From: Streptomyces hygroscopicus subsp. hygroscopicus
GTDB lineage: Bacteria > Actinomycetota > Actinomycetes > Streptomycetales > Streptomycetaceae
Assembly (NCBI RefSeq): GCF_030269125.1
Contig: NZ_BSSM01000004.1
Span: 310,001-374,000 of the forward strand
Length of the DNA: 64,000 nt
Direction: 5' to 3'
The first letter of the stretch is position 1. Each line of letters starts with the position of its first letter. Below, in pieces: positions 37,283-45,779 of this stretch. The notes below the pieces were generated by a model. The model ran no database searches. It saw only the letters and a list, made by a program, of their open reading frames with translations, and was not told the origin of the DNA. The translations under genes were made by a program, and so were the position numbers.

Positions 37283-37960
37283 ATGCCCGTCAAAAGCAAA
37301 GACAGCCGCCCCGGTGGCCGGAGCGCCCGCGTACGCGCCGCCGTGCACCGGGCGACCGTGGACCTGGTGCAGGAGGTCGGATCCGAGAAGGTGACCATTC
37401 CCGCCGTGGCGCGCCGCGCCGGCGTCAACCCCAGTTCCCTCTACCGCCGTTGGGGGACGGTCTCCGCCCTCCTGGCGGACGTGGCCGCCCGGCGCCAGGA
37501 GGAGGGGACGCCGGAGCTGGTCGGTGATCTGCGCAAGGACCTCGAACGGGCCGCTGTGTGGACGCTCACCGACCTGTCCCGGCCGGGAGGCGTGGCGTTC
37601 TTCCGTGCCGAAGTCGCACCGGACGTGGATGAACGACGGGCCGGGTTGCGCGAGTGCCTGGAGCGGGTCAGCACCCGGTTCCACGCCGCCCTGGAGGCCG
37701 CGGCCCGGCGGGGCGAGGCGGCACCCCCGCTGGAGCGGGTGCTGGAACACGTGGTCGCACCCCTGTATTTCCGGGTGGTGTTCTCGATCCCGGAAACGGA
37801 CGAGGACTACGCACGCGGCCTCGTCGCCGAGCTGTACGACTCCGGGTGTGTCGCCCCTGCGACGCCGGACCCGGTCCGGAACCTCGGTACGGGCCACCTC
37901 CCGGAGCCGGCGCCCGCGCGCGGGCCCTCACGTTCCCGGCGTGGTGGTCGAGCGGGGTGA
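37283..37960 (+). CDS. TetR/AcrR family transcriptional regulator
   Basis: A 225-residue regulator. The helix-turn-helix lies at about residues 12-60 (RVRAAVHRATVDLVQEVG, then AVARRAGVNPSSLYRRWG). The C-terminal domain matches the TetR_C group with GGVAFFRAEVAPDV and LERVLEHVVAPLYFRVVF. Its tail is Pro/Arg-rich. GGTGGAGG lies before ATG 37283. Divergent SnoaL-like gene and paired operators indicate local autoregulation. Confidence 0.93.
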   Translation: MPVKSKDSRPGGRSARVRAAVHRATVDLVQEVGSEKVTIPAVARRAGVNPSSLYRRWGTVSALLADVAARRQEEGTPELVGDLRKDLERAAVWTLTDLSRPGGVAFFRAEVAPDVDERRAGLRECLERVSTRFHAALEAAARRGEAAPPLERVLEHVVAPLYFRVVFSIPETDEDYARGLVAELYDSGCVAPATPDPVRNLGTGHLPEPAPARGPSRSRRGGRAG

Positions 37961-38430
37961 CGTCCGGGTGGCGCAGCGCGTCGTGGTGCCGTGCCGAAGG
38001 CGTTCCGATCACCTTCACGTCGCCCGACGGGCGAGTCGGGCACCCGGATCGCCCAGGAGATCACGACCGCCCTGCTCGACGCCCGCACCGCCAGACAGCC
38101 CCCTGCCGACCAGCCGTCACCGCTGCGGGGGACGGGCGCCGGTACCGGGCCGCGCGGCACCCGGCCCCGCTGTCGGCCCCCACCGCTCCCTTCCCTTCCG
38201 GACCCGCGTCCACGGCGTGCTCTCCCTCGAACTCGCCGGCCACGTGACCGGCATGGGATTCGACCCCGCTGCCTCCTGCCGGGCAGGCATGCGCAGGGCC
38301 ACGCACGCCCGGACGGCGCCGAGCCCGGCGGGCCCGGCCCGGTCCGGTCAGCGGCATGTCAGGGTCCGGTCAGCGGCCCCTGGCACTGTTGTTCCTGTGA
38401 CCGGCACGGGAGACCGAACACCGGTCACGG
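37961..38430. other. Intergenic stretch, nothing recognised
   Basis: 470 bases between the tetR gene and the tRNA-like element. Frames on both strands give low-complexity translations without a family. Confidence 0.45.
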
Positions 38431-38530
<100 letters not shown>

Positions 38531-39175
38531 AGGCCGTCGTTCGGCGCGTCGACGCCGCGGCCGGTTCCTCGGAAGCGGCCTGGTGCCAGTGCCTGGCACG
38601 CCGACGAGAGGTCGTGGATCTGGCTCCCCGGCACCGCGCAGGGTGCGGGAGGCGCCGATTTCCACGGAGCCGTATGGCCCGGCAGGACGTGATCGGCAGG
38701 GGTTCGGCCCCGCCGCGCGGTGTGCCCGAGGTGGTGGTCGCCGGGGTGCGGCCGCTCGCCGAACGCCGTGCGTCGCTCGGCCCCGGAGCGGCACGGGCAG
38801 GCCTGGCCCCACTGGCCTGGCACGGGGCGGTCGAAGCGTCCGGCCTGCCCTTCGTCCGTGGGCGGCGGAGCCGGGCGCGTTTCCGCGAGGCGAAGGCGCA
38901 CCGCGGCGAAGGGCGCTGATCCGCACCCGCCGCTCCGCCCCTTCGCACCGGTCGGACCACGGAGACCGTCAGCCACCCGAGGAGGCGTGGGACGACGACC
39001 GTGGCGCGGCGGTCGGCCACCCGTGCGGCGCGACCTCGTGGGTCGGTGCCGGTGGAGAGGCCGGGCTGTTCGACGCTCGTGGGCGGCTCGGCCACCGCCG
39101 GGCGCGCCGCGCCGGCCGGCCGGCGGTCGCGAAGAGGCCCGTTTCCAGCGCCTCTTGGGCTGTTAGCCTGCGCGC
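38531..39175. other. Intergenic stretch downstream of tRNA-like element
   Basis: About 645 bases. No integrase, attachment repeat or convincing gene was recognised. Confidence 0.45.
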
Positions 39176-39715
39176 ATGGCAGACCTGGGGCCCATAGCGT
39201 GGCCACCCGACCCGATCATGACAGAGAGACTCGTGCTTCGTGCGCCCGAGGCCCGGGACCGTACGACGTTCATCGAGCTCCTGGCCTCGCCGGAGGTGCA
39301 CGTCTACCTCGGCGGCCCCCGCCCCCGTGACGACCTCGACCGCGAGGTGCCCGAGGTGCCCGAGCGGTGGCCCGGGAGCTTCGTCGTCGAACTCGACGGG
39401 TCGATGATCGGCCAGGTCCTGCTCAGGAGAGCGACGGAGCACCGTCGCCCGGCTGCCGCGGGGAAGGCCGATCTCGGCTACCTGTTCCTGCCACGGGCGT
39501 GGGGATTCGGGTATGCCGTCGAGGCGTGCGCGGCGGCACTCGACTGGTTCGATGAAACTCTTCCCGGTGAGCCGGTGGTGCTCACCACCCAGACGGCCAA
39601 CGCCGGCTCGATGCGCCTCGCGGCGAAGCTGGGGTTCGCCGAGGTGGAGCGGTTCCAGGCATGGGACGCCGAGCAGTGGCTCGGCCTGCGGCCCCCGGCC
39701 ACGCCGTCCGCCTGA
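39176..39715 (+). CDS. GNAT N-acetyltransferase
   Basis: A 179-residue Acetyltransf_3-type enzyme. It begins with PIMTERLVLRAPEARDRTTFIELL, characteristic of RimJ/RimL-like proteins. The acetyl-CoA pocket is near LGYLFLPRAWGFGYAVEACAAAL (pattern AWGxGYAxEA), followed by TQTANAGSMRLAAKLGFAEVERF. The substrate is unknown. The ATG at 39176 is preceded by a less GC-rich stretch (CTGTTAGCCTG) that may be part of a promoter close to the start. Confidence 0.91.
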   Translation: MADLGPIAWPPDPIMTERLVLRAPEARDRTTFIELLASPEVHVYLGGPRPRDDLDREVPEVPERWPGSFVVELDGSMIGQVLLRRATEHRRPAAAGKADLGYLFLPRAWGFGYAVEACAAALDWFDETLPGEPVVLTTQTANAGSMRLAAKLGFAEVERFQAWDAEQWLGLRPPATPSA

Positions 39716-39917
39716 GCCCGAGGTCGCCGGGTCGGGTGACCTGAGGGGGGACTCCCTCGGGCTGCCCGACCTCGCGCGCGGGCACCCTCCACGGGAAGGG
39801 GCGCGTCACGTCCTGTGGAACGCAGTGGACCTGTCCGGCCGTCGGCGGGACCGGCAGGACCGGCTGGATCACCGGCGGAGAAGCCGGGCACGCGGGCCCG
39901 GACCGCATCCCCCGGTT

Positions 39918-40140
39918 GCCGACCGGATCGACCGGGACGCCGACGAGGTCATGGAGGACGTGCGCGATCACGTCGTGGGGAACCTCGGCCATTCCCAAGC
40001 CGTACTCGCCGTGGGTGACAGGCGTTTCCCGGAGGGACGCCGCTCCGCCGGGCTCCAGCGGCGGTACCCCGCCACCACGGGCCGCGCCGAGAACGGCCGG
40101 ATCGGTGTCTTCCTCACCCACGCGGCCCCTCGCCTTCCCG
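39918..40140 (+). pseudogene. IS701-family transposase remnant
   Basis: The plus-strand translation VRDHVVGNLGHSQAVLAVGDRRF, then GRRSAGLQRRYPATTGRAENGRIGVFLTHA matches the DDE-domain start of IS701-type transposases (VVEHLG, AVLVVDETG, KKGTxSAGVQRQYxGTAGRIEN, VGVFLxYA). The first catalytic Asp block VVDETG is changed to AVGDRRF. Only about 75 codons remain, with no start, C-terminal half or terminal repeats. Confidence 0.75.
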
Positions 40141-40155
40141 CCGGGGCGGGGGGCC

Positions 40156-40527
40156 TCAGCTGTTCGTTTCCTCCCGCATGTCGAAGGCTTCACGGGCGCG
40201 TGTGACAGCGGGCATGTTCTCCGAGACCCACTCCAGCAGCACGTCGACGGGATGCCGAAGGGTCTTGCCCAGGGGGGTGATCCGATACGTGATCGCCACC
40301 GGGCGGGTGGAGACGACCTCGCGCTCGATCACGCCGTTCCGTTCGAGTCGCCGGAGTGTCGCGGTCAGCGACTTCTGTGTGACCTGCGGGATGGCTCGGC
40401 GCAACTCGTTGAAGCGGCACGGGCGTTCGCACAGTTCGCCGAGAACGCTGAGCGACCACTTGTCCAGGACCTGGTCGAGCAGTTCGCGATGAGGAGGGCC
40501 GATGAGGAACTCGTCGTCGGTGTCCAT
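40156..40527 (-). CDS. HxlR family transcriptional regulator
   Basis: A 123-residue winged-helix regulator. HxlR landmarks are complete: LLDQVLDKWSLSVLGELCERPCRFNELRRAIPQVTQKSLTATLRRLERNGVIER, then VAITYRITPLGKTL. It would respond to reactive or redox-active compounds, as relatives do. It is divergent from a RidA-type gene at 40605; the 77-bp gap contains the imperfect inverted repeat TAAGTA-GC-TTAC, a possible operator. Only a weak ribosome site is visible. Confidence 0.94.
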   Translation of the reverse strand: MDTDDEFLIGPPHRELLDQVLDKWSLSVLGELCERPCRFNELRRAIPQVTQKSLTATLRRLERNGVIEREVVSTRPVAITYRITPLGKTLRHPVDVLLEWVSENMPAVTRAREAFDMREETNS

Positions 40528-40604
40528 GGAGAAACCTGGTCTCGTTGAAGTGTCCTTCTTCCACTAAGTAGCTTACGGATACCTAGAGCAGAGGGAGAAC
40601 ACCG

Positions 40605-41015
40605 ATGACCGTCCAGCACTTCACGCCGGAAGGCATGCTGCAGCCGGCTCCGTACCACCACGTGGCCGTCGGGACCGGCACGACACACGTCCACGTCAGC
40701 GGGCAGGTCGCCCGCCGGGCCGATGGGACTCCGGTCGCACCCGGCGACCTTGCCGGGCAGGTCGCCCAGGCACTGCGCAACACCTCCGTAGGGCTGGCGG
40801 GTGCGGGCGCGTCGTTCGCGGACGTGCTGCGTCTGACGTTCTACGTGACCCGGTGGAGCCCGGAGAAGATCGGCGACTTCATGGCCGGTGTGGAGGCCGT
40901 CGCCGACGAGATCGGGCTCAGGCTCCCCATGCCTCCGGCCTCCCTGATCGGTGTCGAGTACCTCTTCGAGCCGGATGTGCTCGTAGAAGTCGAGGCGACC
41001 GCTCTTCTCGGCTGA
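40605..41015 (+). CDS. RidA/YjgF-family protein
   Basis: A 136-residue protein of the YjgF/YER057c/UK114 family. Members hydrolyse reactive enamine/imine intermediates to ketones. Seen: THVHVSGQVARRADGTPV, the typical QVAQALRNTSVGLAGAGASFADVLRLTFYV, and the C-terminal PPASLIGVEYLFEPDVLVEVEATAL. The usual catalytic Arg of archetypal RidA (in RAAVxVxxLP) is not at its expected place: the segment reads PPASLIGVEYL, so it may belong to a Rid subfamily other than RidA. GAGGGAG precedes the ATG. It is the likely target of the divergent HxlR regulator. Confidence 0.92.
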   Translation: MTVQHFTPEGMLQPAPYHHVAVGTGTTHVHVSGQVARRADGTPVAPGDLAGQVAQALRNTSVGLAGAGASFADVLRLTFYVTRWSPEKIGDFMAGVEAVADEIGLRLPMPPASLIGVEYLFEPDVLVEVEATALLG

Positions 41016-41039
41016 CCCCTGAGGCGTGTCCGCCTCGTC

Positions 41040-41434
41040 TCCACGCGATCGCCACCGTGCGCGCCGAGACGGAGCACCCCGGTCGGCGAGTGATGCCGAC
41101 CGGGCTGCTCGGTCCACGATTCCGGGCACACGGTGAGCCGACCCGCGTCGGCGTCGCAGCCGATGCCGCGACGCGCCCGGCGAGCCACGAGGACATGGCC
41201 GCACCACTGCTCGCGCAGCGAGACGTCCGCAGCCGGGCGGTGCGGGGCCCGCTCGGCGATCAGGGCACCGAGCGCCGATCCGAGGCCCACCGGCCCGCGA
41301 CCGCCTAGCGGCACGTCGTGACGATCCGCGGCCGCGGCCGCTGCCGCTTCGCCGCCCGACCAGCGCCGTCCTTCGGTGCCACCTCCGGTCACCGTCCGGG
41401 GCAGGTCGGCACCGGACATCTCCCCGCCACTCAT
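41040..41434 (-). pseudogene. DUF721-like protein relic
   Basis: Minus-strand translation from about 41434 (MSGGEMSGADL) keeps pieces of the actinobacterial DUF721 (DciA-like) family: GRGPVGLGSALGALIAERA, then AADVSLREQWC, then IGCDADAGRLTVCPESW. Intact relatives read GLGxxLGxLxxERxW, AAGATLRERW and YDADxGRLTVRPESxAWATxxRL. The WATKxRL stretch is replaced by TEQPGRHHS and no proper C-terminus follows, so the copy is probably inactive. Confidence 0.6.
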
Positions 41435-41980
41435 GCCTCGTGATGTGCGCCGGGTTCGGCCATCCGCCCGATCCCGGGCCCCGGCTCGGCGGGCACGTAC
41501 CTTCCGGACCGCACGCCCACGCGACTCCAGCGGCCATTCCTCGGGGCGGGAAGCGGCAGGGCTTCTTCCGTGAAATCTCTGACGCGTCGACATATTTACT
41601 CCACTGCCCGTTACTTCAAGCGTCCAGGGCCGCCCGTCGAGGTTGTTCCGGCGTCGACTCGGCGGACCACCACTCCACCAGGTGCGGTCGCCAGCAATGT
41701 CGACGTCACGTCAGGTCCTGGACGTACGGCTCCCTCGCGGCGCGCAGTGGCCGCGCCCGCGTCGAACTCACCTGCTGGACAGGGCGAGGCGGCGGCGGAT
41801 GAGTCCCCGAGTCGGCGCGCCGCCCGTCCCGGTCCTGGCAGGGCTCGCCGTGCGCCACCCGGTCCCGCGGCGGCGGCGGACTGCCTGGCCGCGAGGTAAT
41901 GACATTCTGTAACGCCGGAAGACCATACGGAACGCCGGACGACAAGCGGTATGACGGGCCGGCGATGATGGGGAGAAACG
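41435..41980. other. Upstream region of ATP-grasp operon
   Basis: About 545 bases. A small plus-strand frame starting at GTG 41570 (MKSLTRRHIYSTARYFKRPG) runs 109 codons but degenerates into Ala/Pro/Arg repeats and is not supported as a gene. The stretch 41575-41620 (around CATATTTACTCC) is notably less GC-rich. Confidence 0.4.
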
Positions 41981-42865
41981 ATGAAGTTCTGCTTTCTGGT
42001 GGAGGAGCAGTACCGTCACGACGGCATGCCCGTCGAGGTGATCCGCCAACTCGCCGCCTGGGGCCACCAGGTGGACGTGTTGCGCCCCGGCGGTTCCCTG
42101 TTGCGCCTGACGGAGGCCGTACAGACGAGCGGCCATGACGCATGGGTGCTCAAGACGGTCTCCGGCGGCCCGGGTCTCACCCTCCTCGAAGCGGCTGCCT
42201 CGGCCGGCCTGACGACGATCAACAACGCACGGGCGATACGCGGCGTGAGGGACAAGGCGCTGGCCGCCGCGGTCGGCCTCAGCCACGGGCTGCCCCTGCC
42301 GGTGACCTACGCGGCCGCGCTGCCCGAACTGCTCCTGGAAATACCCGATTCGGAGTATCCGATCGTGGTCAAGCCCGCTGACGGCAGCTCCGGCCGGGCC
42401 GTGCACCTGGTGTCCTCCTCGCACCGGCTCGCCGAGATGCTCCCCGAACTGGCGGGGGAGGGCATGCTCATCGCTCAGCCCTACGTGCCCAACTCGGGTG
42501 TCGACATCAAGGTGTACTGCATCGGCGACGAGCAGTACGCCACCGAGCGCCGTTCCCCGCTCCACCCCGACCACGCCGCACGGGAGCGCCGGGTGCCGTT
42601 GTCGGCGGAGATCGCCGCGATCGCCGCGCAGGTCGGCGTGGTCTACGGCCTCGATCTGTACGGTGTGGACGTGGTCCTGGGACCGAACGGACCTGTGGTC
42701 GTCGACGTGAACGACTTCCCCAGCTTCCGCCAGGTCCCCGACGCGCCGGCGCGCCTGGCGAGAGCCGTTCTCGCCCTGGCGTCCGGTGCGGTCGGGGCGA
42801 CTTCGGCCGCGCAGCCGCCGCTCGGCGCCGCTCCGGTCCATCTCACGGCGGGCAGGACGGCATGA
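41981..42865 (+). CDS. ATP-grasp ligase-like protein A
   Basis: A 294-residue RimK-like ATP-grasp protein. The N-terminal pre-ATP-grasp fold starts MKFCFLVEEQYRHDGMPVEVI. The ATP-binding lobe has YPIVVKPADGSSGRAVHLV, MLIAQPYVPNSGVDIKVYCIGD, and the metal-binding end VVVDVNDFPSFRQV (Asp-x-Asn). ATP-grasp enzymes join a carboxylate to an amine or thiol through an acyl phosphate. The product is unknown. GGGGAGAAACG before the ATG fixes the start. It overlaps the next ATP-grasp gene by 4 bp. Such paired genes seem conserved in Streptomyces (from memory, not searched). Confidence 0.92.
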   Translation: MKFCFLVEEQYRHDGMPVEVIRQLAAWGHQVDVLRPGGSLLRLTEAVQTSGHDAWVLKTVSGGPGLTLLEAAASAGLTTINNARAIRGVRDKALAAAVGLSHGLPLPVTYAAALPELLLEIPDSEYPIVVKPADGSSGRAVHLVSSSHRLAEMLPELAGEGMLIAQPYVPNSGVDIKVYCIGDEQYATERRSPLHPDHAARERRVPLSAEIAAIAAQVGVVYGLDLYGVDVVLGPNGPVVVDVNDFPSFRQVPDAPARLARAVLALASGAVGATSAAQPPLGAAPVHLTAGRTA

Positions 42866-43758
42866 GAATCGGCCTGATCACCTCCGAGCCCGGCCACCCG
42901 CTGCTGAGCCTCACCACAGCCCTGCTCGCGCCCGACCACCAGGTGGATGTGCTGGATCCGCGTACGCCGCCGCCCGTCCCCGAACCGCTCGCTGACGTCT
43001 ACCTCCTGAAGGCACGTACTCCACGTGCCCTGGCACTCGCCCGGACCCTGGAGCGACGCCACGCCTGTGTGATCAACTCGGCCGCCGCCACCGAACTGTG
43101 CCAGGACCGCACCTCCATGGCCGCACTGGCCCTGAGCTGCGGGCTTCCCTTCGCGGCCACGCGCACCTTCTCCACCCTCGCCCGGCTGGCGTCCGGGCCG
43201 GCCCTGTCCGGACCCTCCGTGGTCAAGAGCCGCCACAGTCGGCGACACGATGTGGTGGCCCGCGTCGACAGCCCCGCGCAGCTGCGGGCACTGGCCGCCG
43301 CCCATCCGGACGAGCCGGTCGTGGTCCAGGATCTCGCCCCCAACGACGGCTGGGACCACAAGCTCTGGGCGATCGGCGACCGGCTCTTCGCCGGCCTGCG
43401 CCGCTCCGAGCTCTCCCCCGAGGGACGCGGTCCCACGCGGGCGCTCCGCCTCGACGATCTGCCACCCGGATGGCCGGCCCTGGTCCACCGCGTCGGCGAG
43501 GTGTTCTCCCTCGACGTCTACGGCGTGGACATCATCGACAGCGGCCACGGCGCCCCGCTGATCGTGGACATCAACGCCTTCCCCGGCATCCGGGGCCAGT
43601 CCGGCGCTCCCGAGGCTCTTGCGGCGCTCGCCCTGTCCCGGGGCGACGGGGCCGGTGCGGACCGGATCCCATGCCGTGGCGCCGGGGACGCAGGCAGGAG
43701 CGGTCGCGACCGCCTCGTACGGCGGGCCCCGTCGTCCGGATCGGCCGCCGAGGCCTGA
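42862..43758 (+). CDS. ATP-grasp ligase-like protein B
   Basis: A 298-residue second ATP-grasp protein. It begins MRIGLITSEPGHPLLSLTTALL, then VYLLKARTPRALALARTLE, ATP-lobe VVKSRHSRRHDVVARV, VVQDLAPNDGWDHKLWAIGD and metal-binding IVDINAFPGIRG. The glycine-rich loop of protein A (GSSGRA) is replaced by SRRHDV here, so nucleotide binding may differ. The last 50 residues are disordered. The start overlaps the stop of protein A. The two probably form a hetero-complex or act in sequence on one substrate. Confidence 0.92.
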   Translation: MRIGLITSEPGHPLLSLTTALLAPDHQVDVLDPRTPPPVPEPLADVYLLKARTPRALALARTLERRHACVINSAAATELCQDRTSMAALALSCGLPFAATRTFSTLARLASGPALSGPSVVKSRHSRRHDVVARVDSPAQLRALAAAHPDEPVVVQDLAPNDGWDHKLWAIGDRLFAGLRRSELSPEGRGPTRALRLDDLPPGWPALVHRVGEVFSLDVYGVDIIDSGHGAPLIVDINAFPGIRGQSGAPEALAALALSRGDGAGADRIPCRGAGDAGRSGRDRLVRRAPSSGSAAEA

Positions 43759-44293
43759 ACCGCTCCGGCCCGGTGCGCCTCTCCCGCACGATCGGTCGCC
43801 GTTGCTGCCGGGGGTGCCGGTGACGCCTGCGCCGGCTCGGTGCCCGAGCCCGCGCACAGCATGAACCTGACCGAGTGCGTGGAGAACTCGCTGGCAGCGG
43901 TTCCATGTCGAGTTCCGGTCGGTGGCCTGTCCGGCGGACAGGAAGGCCGGGAAGGAGGTTCGCCGCCCCGCTCCCGGCTCGGGCGCGGCCCCGCACACGC
44001 GCGAGCCGCCCGTCCGGGTCCGGGTGGTCGAGTCGATCCGGAGCGCGGTGCGGCAGTGGCCTGCCGTACGTTTCCGCGGACCGCTCGCCGCTCACGCGCG
44101 ACGCGGCGGCCGGTTCCGCCGACTCCGCCACAAGCTCCCGGGAGGCGTCCCGCGGTCGCGGGCCCCGAGGCTCGCCCGTCGCCGTGCCACGCTTCCCCGG
44201 CATCCGGAACGTCACGGCCGGCCGTGATCGGGTTTCCGGTCGGCTCACCGCTCCCTCCTCACCCACGTCTCGACGTCACGCCGGGATGCGGCG
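43759..44293. other. Gene-free stretch before hydroxyproline operon
   Basis: About 535 bases between the ATP-grasp genes and the promoter of the catabolic operon. No supported gene, repeat or RNA. Confidence 0.5.
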
Positions 44294-44349
44294 TTGTCTT
44301 CGGTTCGGTCAGGTGTATAGCCTAAGAATGTCATGTGACATTGCACAGG
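44294..44349 (+). promoter_or_regulatory. Promoter and operator of hydroxyproline operon
   Basis: A good sigma-70-type pair: TTGTCT (44294-44299), 16-bp spacer, TATAGC (44316-44321). Just downstream, across the likely start point, lies the inverted repeat AATGTC-ATGT-GACATT (44327-44342), well placed for a repressor. CATTGCACAGG at 44339-44349 also occurs upstream of the collagenase gene, and the GTGACAT half-site also precedes gntR. Confidence 0.7.
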
Positions 44350-44361
44350 GCGGGGGAGTTG

Positions 44362-45528
44362 ATGACCCTGAAAGTCGTCGTCGTGGGCGCGGGCGTCGTC
44401 GGCGCCGCCTGTGCCTTCCACGCGGCCTCGGCGGGTATGGACGTCACGGTCGTCGACCGCGGGCCCGCCGGTGCCGGGACGACAAGTCGCGGTGAGGGCA
44501 ACGTGCTTCTCTCCGACAAGGCACCCGGTCCCGAACTCGACCTGGCGCGGTTGAGCCGCAGGCTGTGGGACGAGGCGGGCGAGGAACTCGGGCCGCAGTC
44601 GTTCGAGCTCGAACCCAAGGGCGGCCTGGTGGTCGCGTGCGGTACCGAGGACCTCGCGGCGCTTCGGGAGTTCGCCGCGCGGCAGGAAGCGGCCGGAGTC
44701 CGCGTCGAGCCGGTCGACCACGTACGGGACATCGAACCCCACCTGGCACCCGGGGTTCCCGGCGGCGTCCGCTATCCGCAGGACGCCCAGGTGCAGCCGG
44801 TCCTGGCGGCGACCGCGCTGCTGCGGGCCGCCGTGCGGTACGGCGCACGCTTCCGCACAGGCGCGGTCGTCGGCGCGGTGACCGGCGGGGACGGCAGGAT
44901 CACCGGTGTACGGACGGCGGCCGGCGACGTCCTGCCCGCCGACGCCGTCGTCAACGCCGCCGGGACCTGGGGCGGTGAGGTCGGCCGCCGGCTCGGCGCC
45001 CCCGTCGAGGTGCTGCCGCGCCGGGGCTTCGTCCTGGTGACCGAGCCGCTGCCGCCGATGGTCCGGCACAAGGTCTACTCGGCCGACTACGTGGCCAACG
45101 TCGCCTCGTCCGACGCCGGCCTGGAGACCTCCTGCGTCGTGGAGGGCACACCCGGCGGCACGATCCTCATCGGTGCCAGCCGGGAACGCGTCGGCTTCGA
45201 CACGACGATGAACACCGCGGTGGTCGCGAGGCTCGCGGCACAGGCATGCCGGCTCTTCCCGTTCCTGGGCGGAGTCCATCTGATCCGCGCCTACCGCGGC
45301 TTCAGACCCTACTGCCCGGACCACCTGCCGGTCATCGGCCCCGACCCGCGCGTACCGGGGGTCGTCCACGCGTGCGGTCACGAGGGGGCGGGCATCGGTC
45401 TCGCGCCCGCGACCGGCGCGCTCGTGACGGCCCACCTGCTCGGCCGTCCCTGGCGCGGCGCCGACCCGGCCGCGCACACCGCCCTGCTGCCCGACCGCTT
45501 CTTCACCTCCGGAGGTGCACCACAGTGA
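44362..45528 (+). CDS. FAD-dependent D-hydroxyproline dehydrogenase catalytic subunit
   Basis: A 388-residue DAO-family flavoprotein. It opens with the FAD-binding LKVVVVGAGVVGAACAFHAA (GxGxxG). RGEGNVLLSDKAPG and the C-terminal IRAYRGFRPYCPDHLPVIGP and GHEGAGIGLAPATGALV are typical of the DadA/LhpB type. Together with the next two genes it matches the multi-subunit dehydrogenase that oxidises cis-4-hydroxy-D-proline to a pyrroline hydroxycarboxylate. GGGGGAG precedes ATG 44362. It starts the operon; its stop overlaps the next GTG by 4 bp. A related D-amino-acid or sarcosine oxidase role is the main alternative. Confidence 0.9.
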   Translation: MTLKVVVVGAGVVGAACAFHAASAGMDVTVVDRGPAGAGTTSRGEGNVLLSDKAPGPELDLARLSRRLWDEAGEELGPQSFELEPKGGLVVACGTEDLAALREFAARQEAAGVRVEPVDHVRDIEPHLAPGVPGGVRYPQDAQVQPVLAATALLRAAVRYGARFRTGAVVGAVTGGDGRITGVRTAAGDVLPADAVVNAAGTWGGEVGRRLGAPVEVLPRRGFVLVTEPLPPMVRHKVYSADYVANVASSDAGLETSCVVEGTPGGTILIGASRERVGFDTTMNTAVVARLAAQACRLFPFLGGVHLIRAYRGFRPYCPDHLPVIGPDPRVPGVVHACGHEGAGIGLAPATGALVTAHLLGRPWRGADPAAHTALLPDRFFTSGGAPQ

Positions 45529-45779
45529 GCGAGATCGTCGTGGACGGCGAGCCCCTGCCGTTCGTCGAGGGACAGACCGTCGCCGCGGCCCTCGTGGCCG
45601 CGGGCCGGGTCGCCTGGCGCACCACCCGCGTCCAGCACCGCCCGCGCGGCGTCTTCTGCGGCATCGGGGTCTGCTTCGACTGCCTCGTGAGGATCGAGGG
45701 GACCGGAGGTCAGCGCGCCTGCCTGGTGCAGGCGGTCGCGGGTATGACCGTCACCACCGGTGAGCATGACGATGAGTGA
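45525..45779 (+). CDS. 2Fe-2S subunit of D-hydroxyproline dehydrogenase
   Basis: An 84-residue ferredoxin-like protein of the Fer2_4 type (HcnA/SoxA-N-like). The cluster ligands are CGIGVCFDC and the Cys in GQRACLV. In Pseudomonas-type LhpBEF and actinobacterial homologues a small 2Fe-2S protein links the two flavoproteins. GGAGGTGC precedes the GTG at 45525, which overlaps the upstream stop. It also overlaps the next gene by 8 bp. Confidence 0.9.
   Translation: MSEIVVDGEPLPFVEGQTVAAALVAAGRVAWRTTRVQHRPRGVFCGIGVCFDCLVRIEGTGGQRACLVQAVAGMTVTTGEHDDE

Noticed and set aside
38531..39175. Integrated element using the tRNA-like gene as attachment site
   Set aside because: No integrase, excisionase or repeat of the tRNA 3' end was found nearby.
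41570..41899. 109-codon frame as a possible precursor peptide for the ATP-grasp pair
   Set aside because: The first 20 residues look plausible, but the rest is Ala/Pro/Arg low complexity and there is no core-peptide pattern or good ribosome site.
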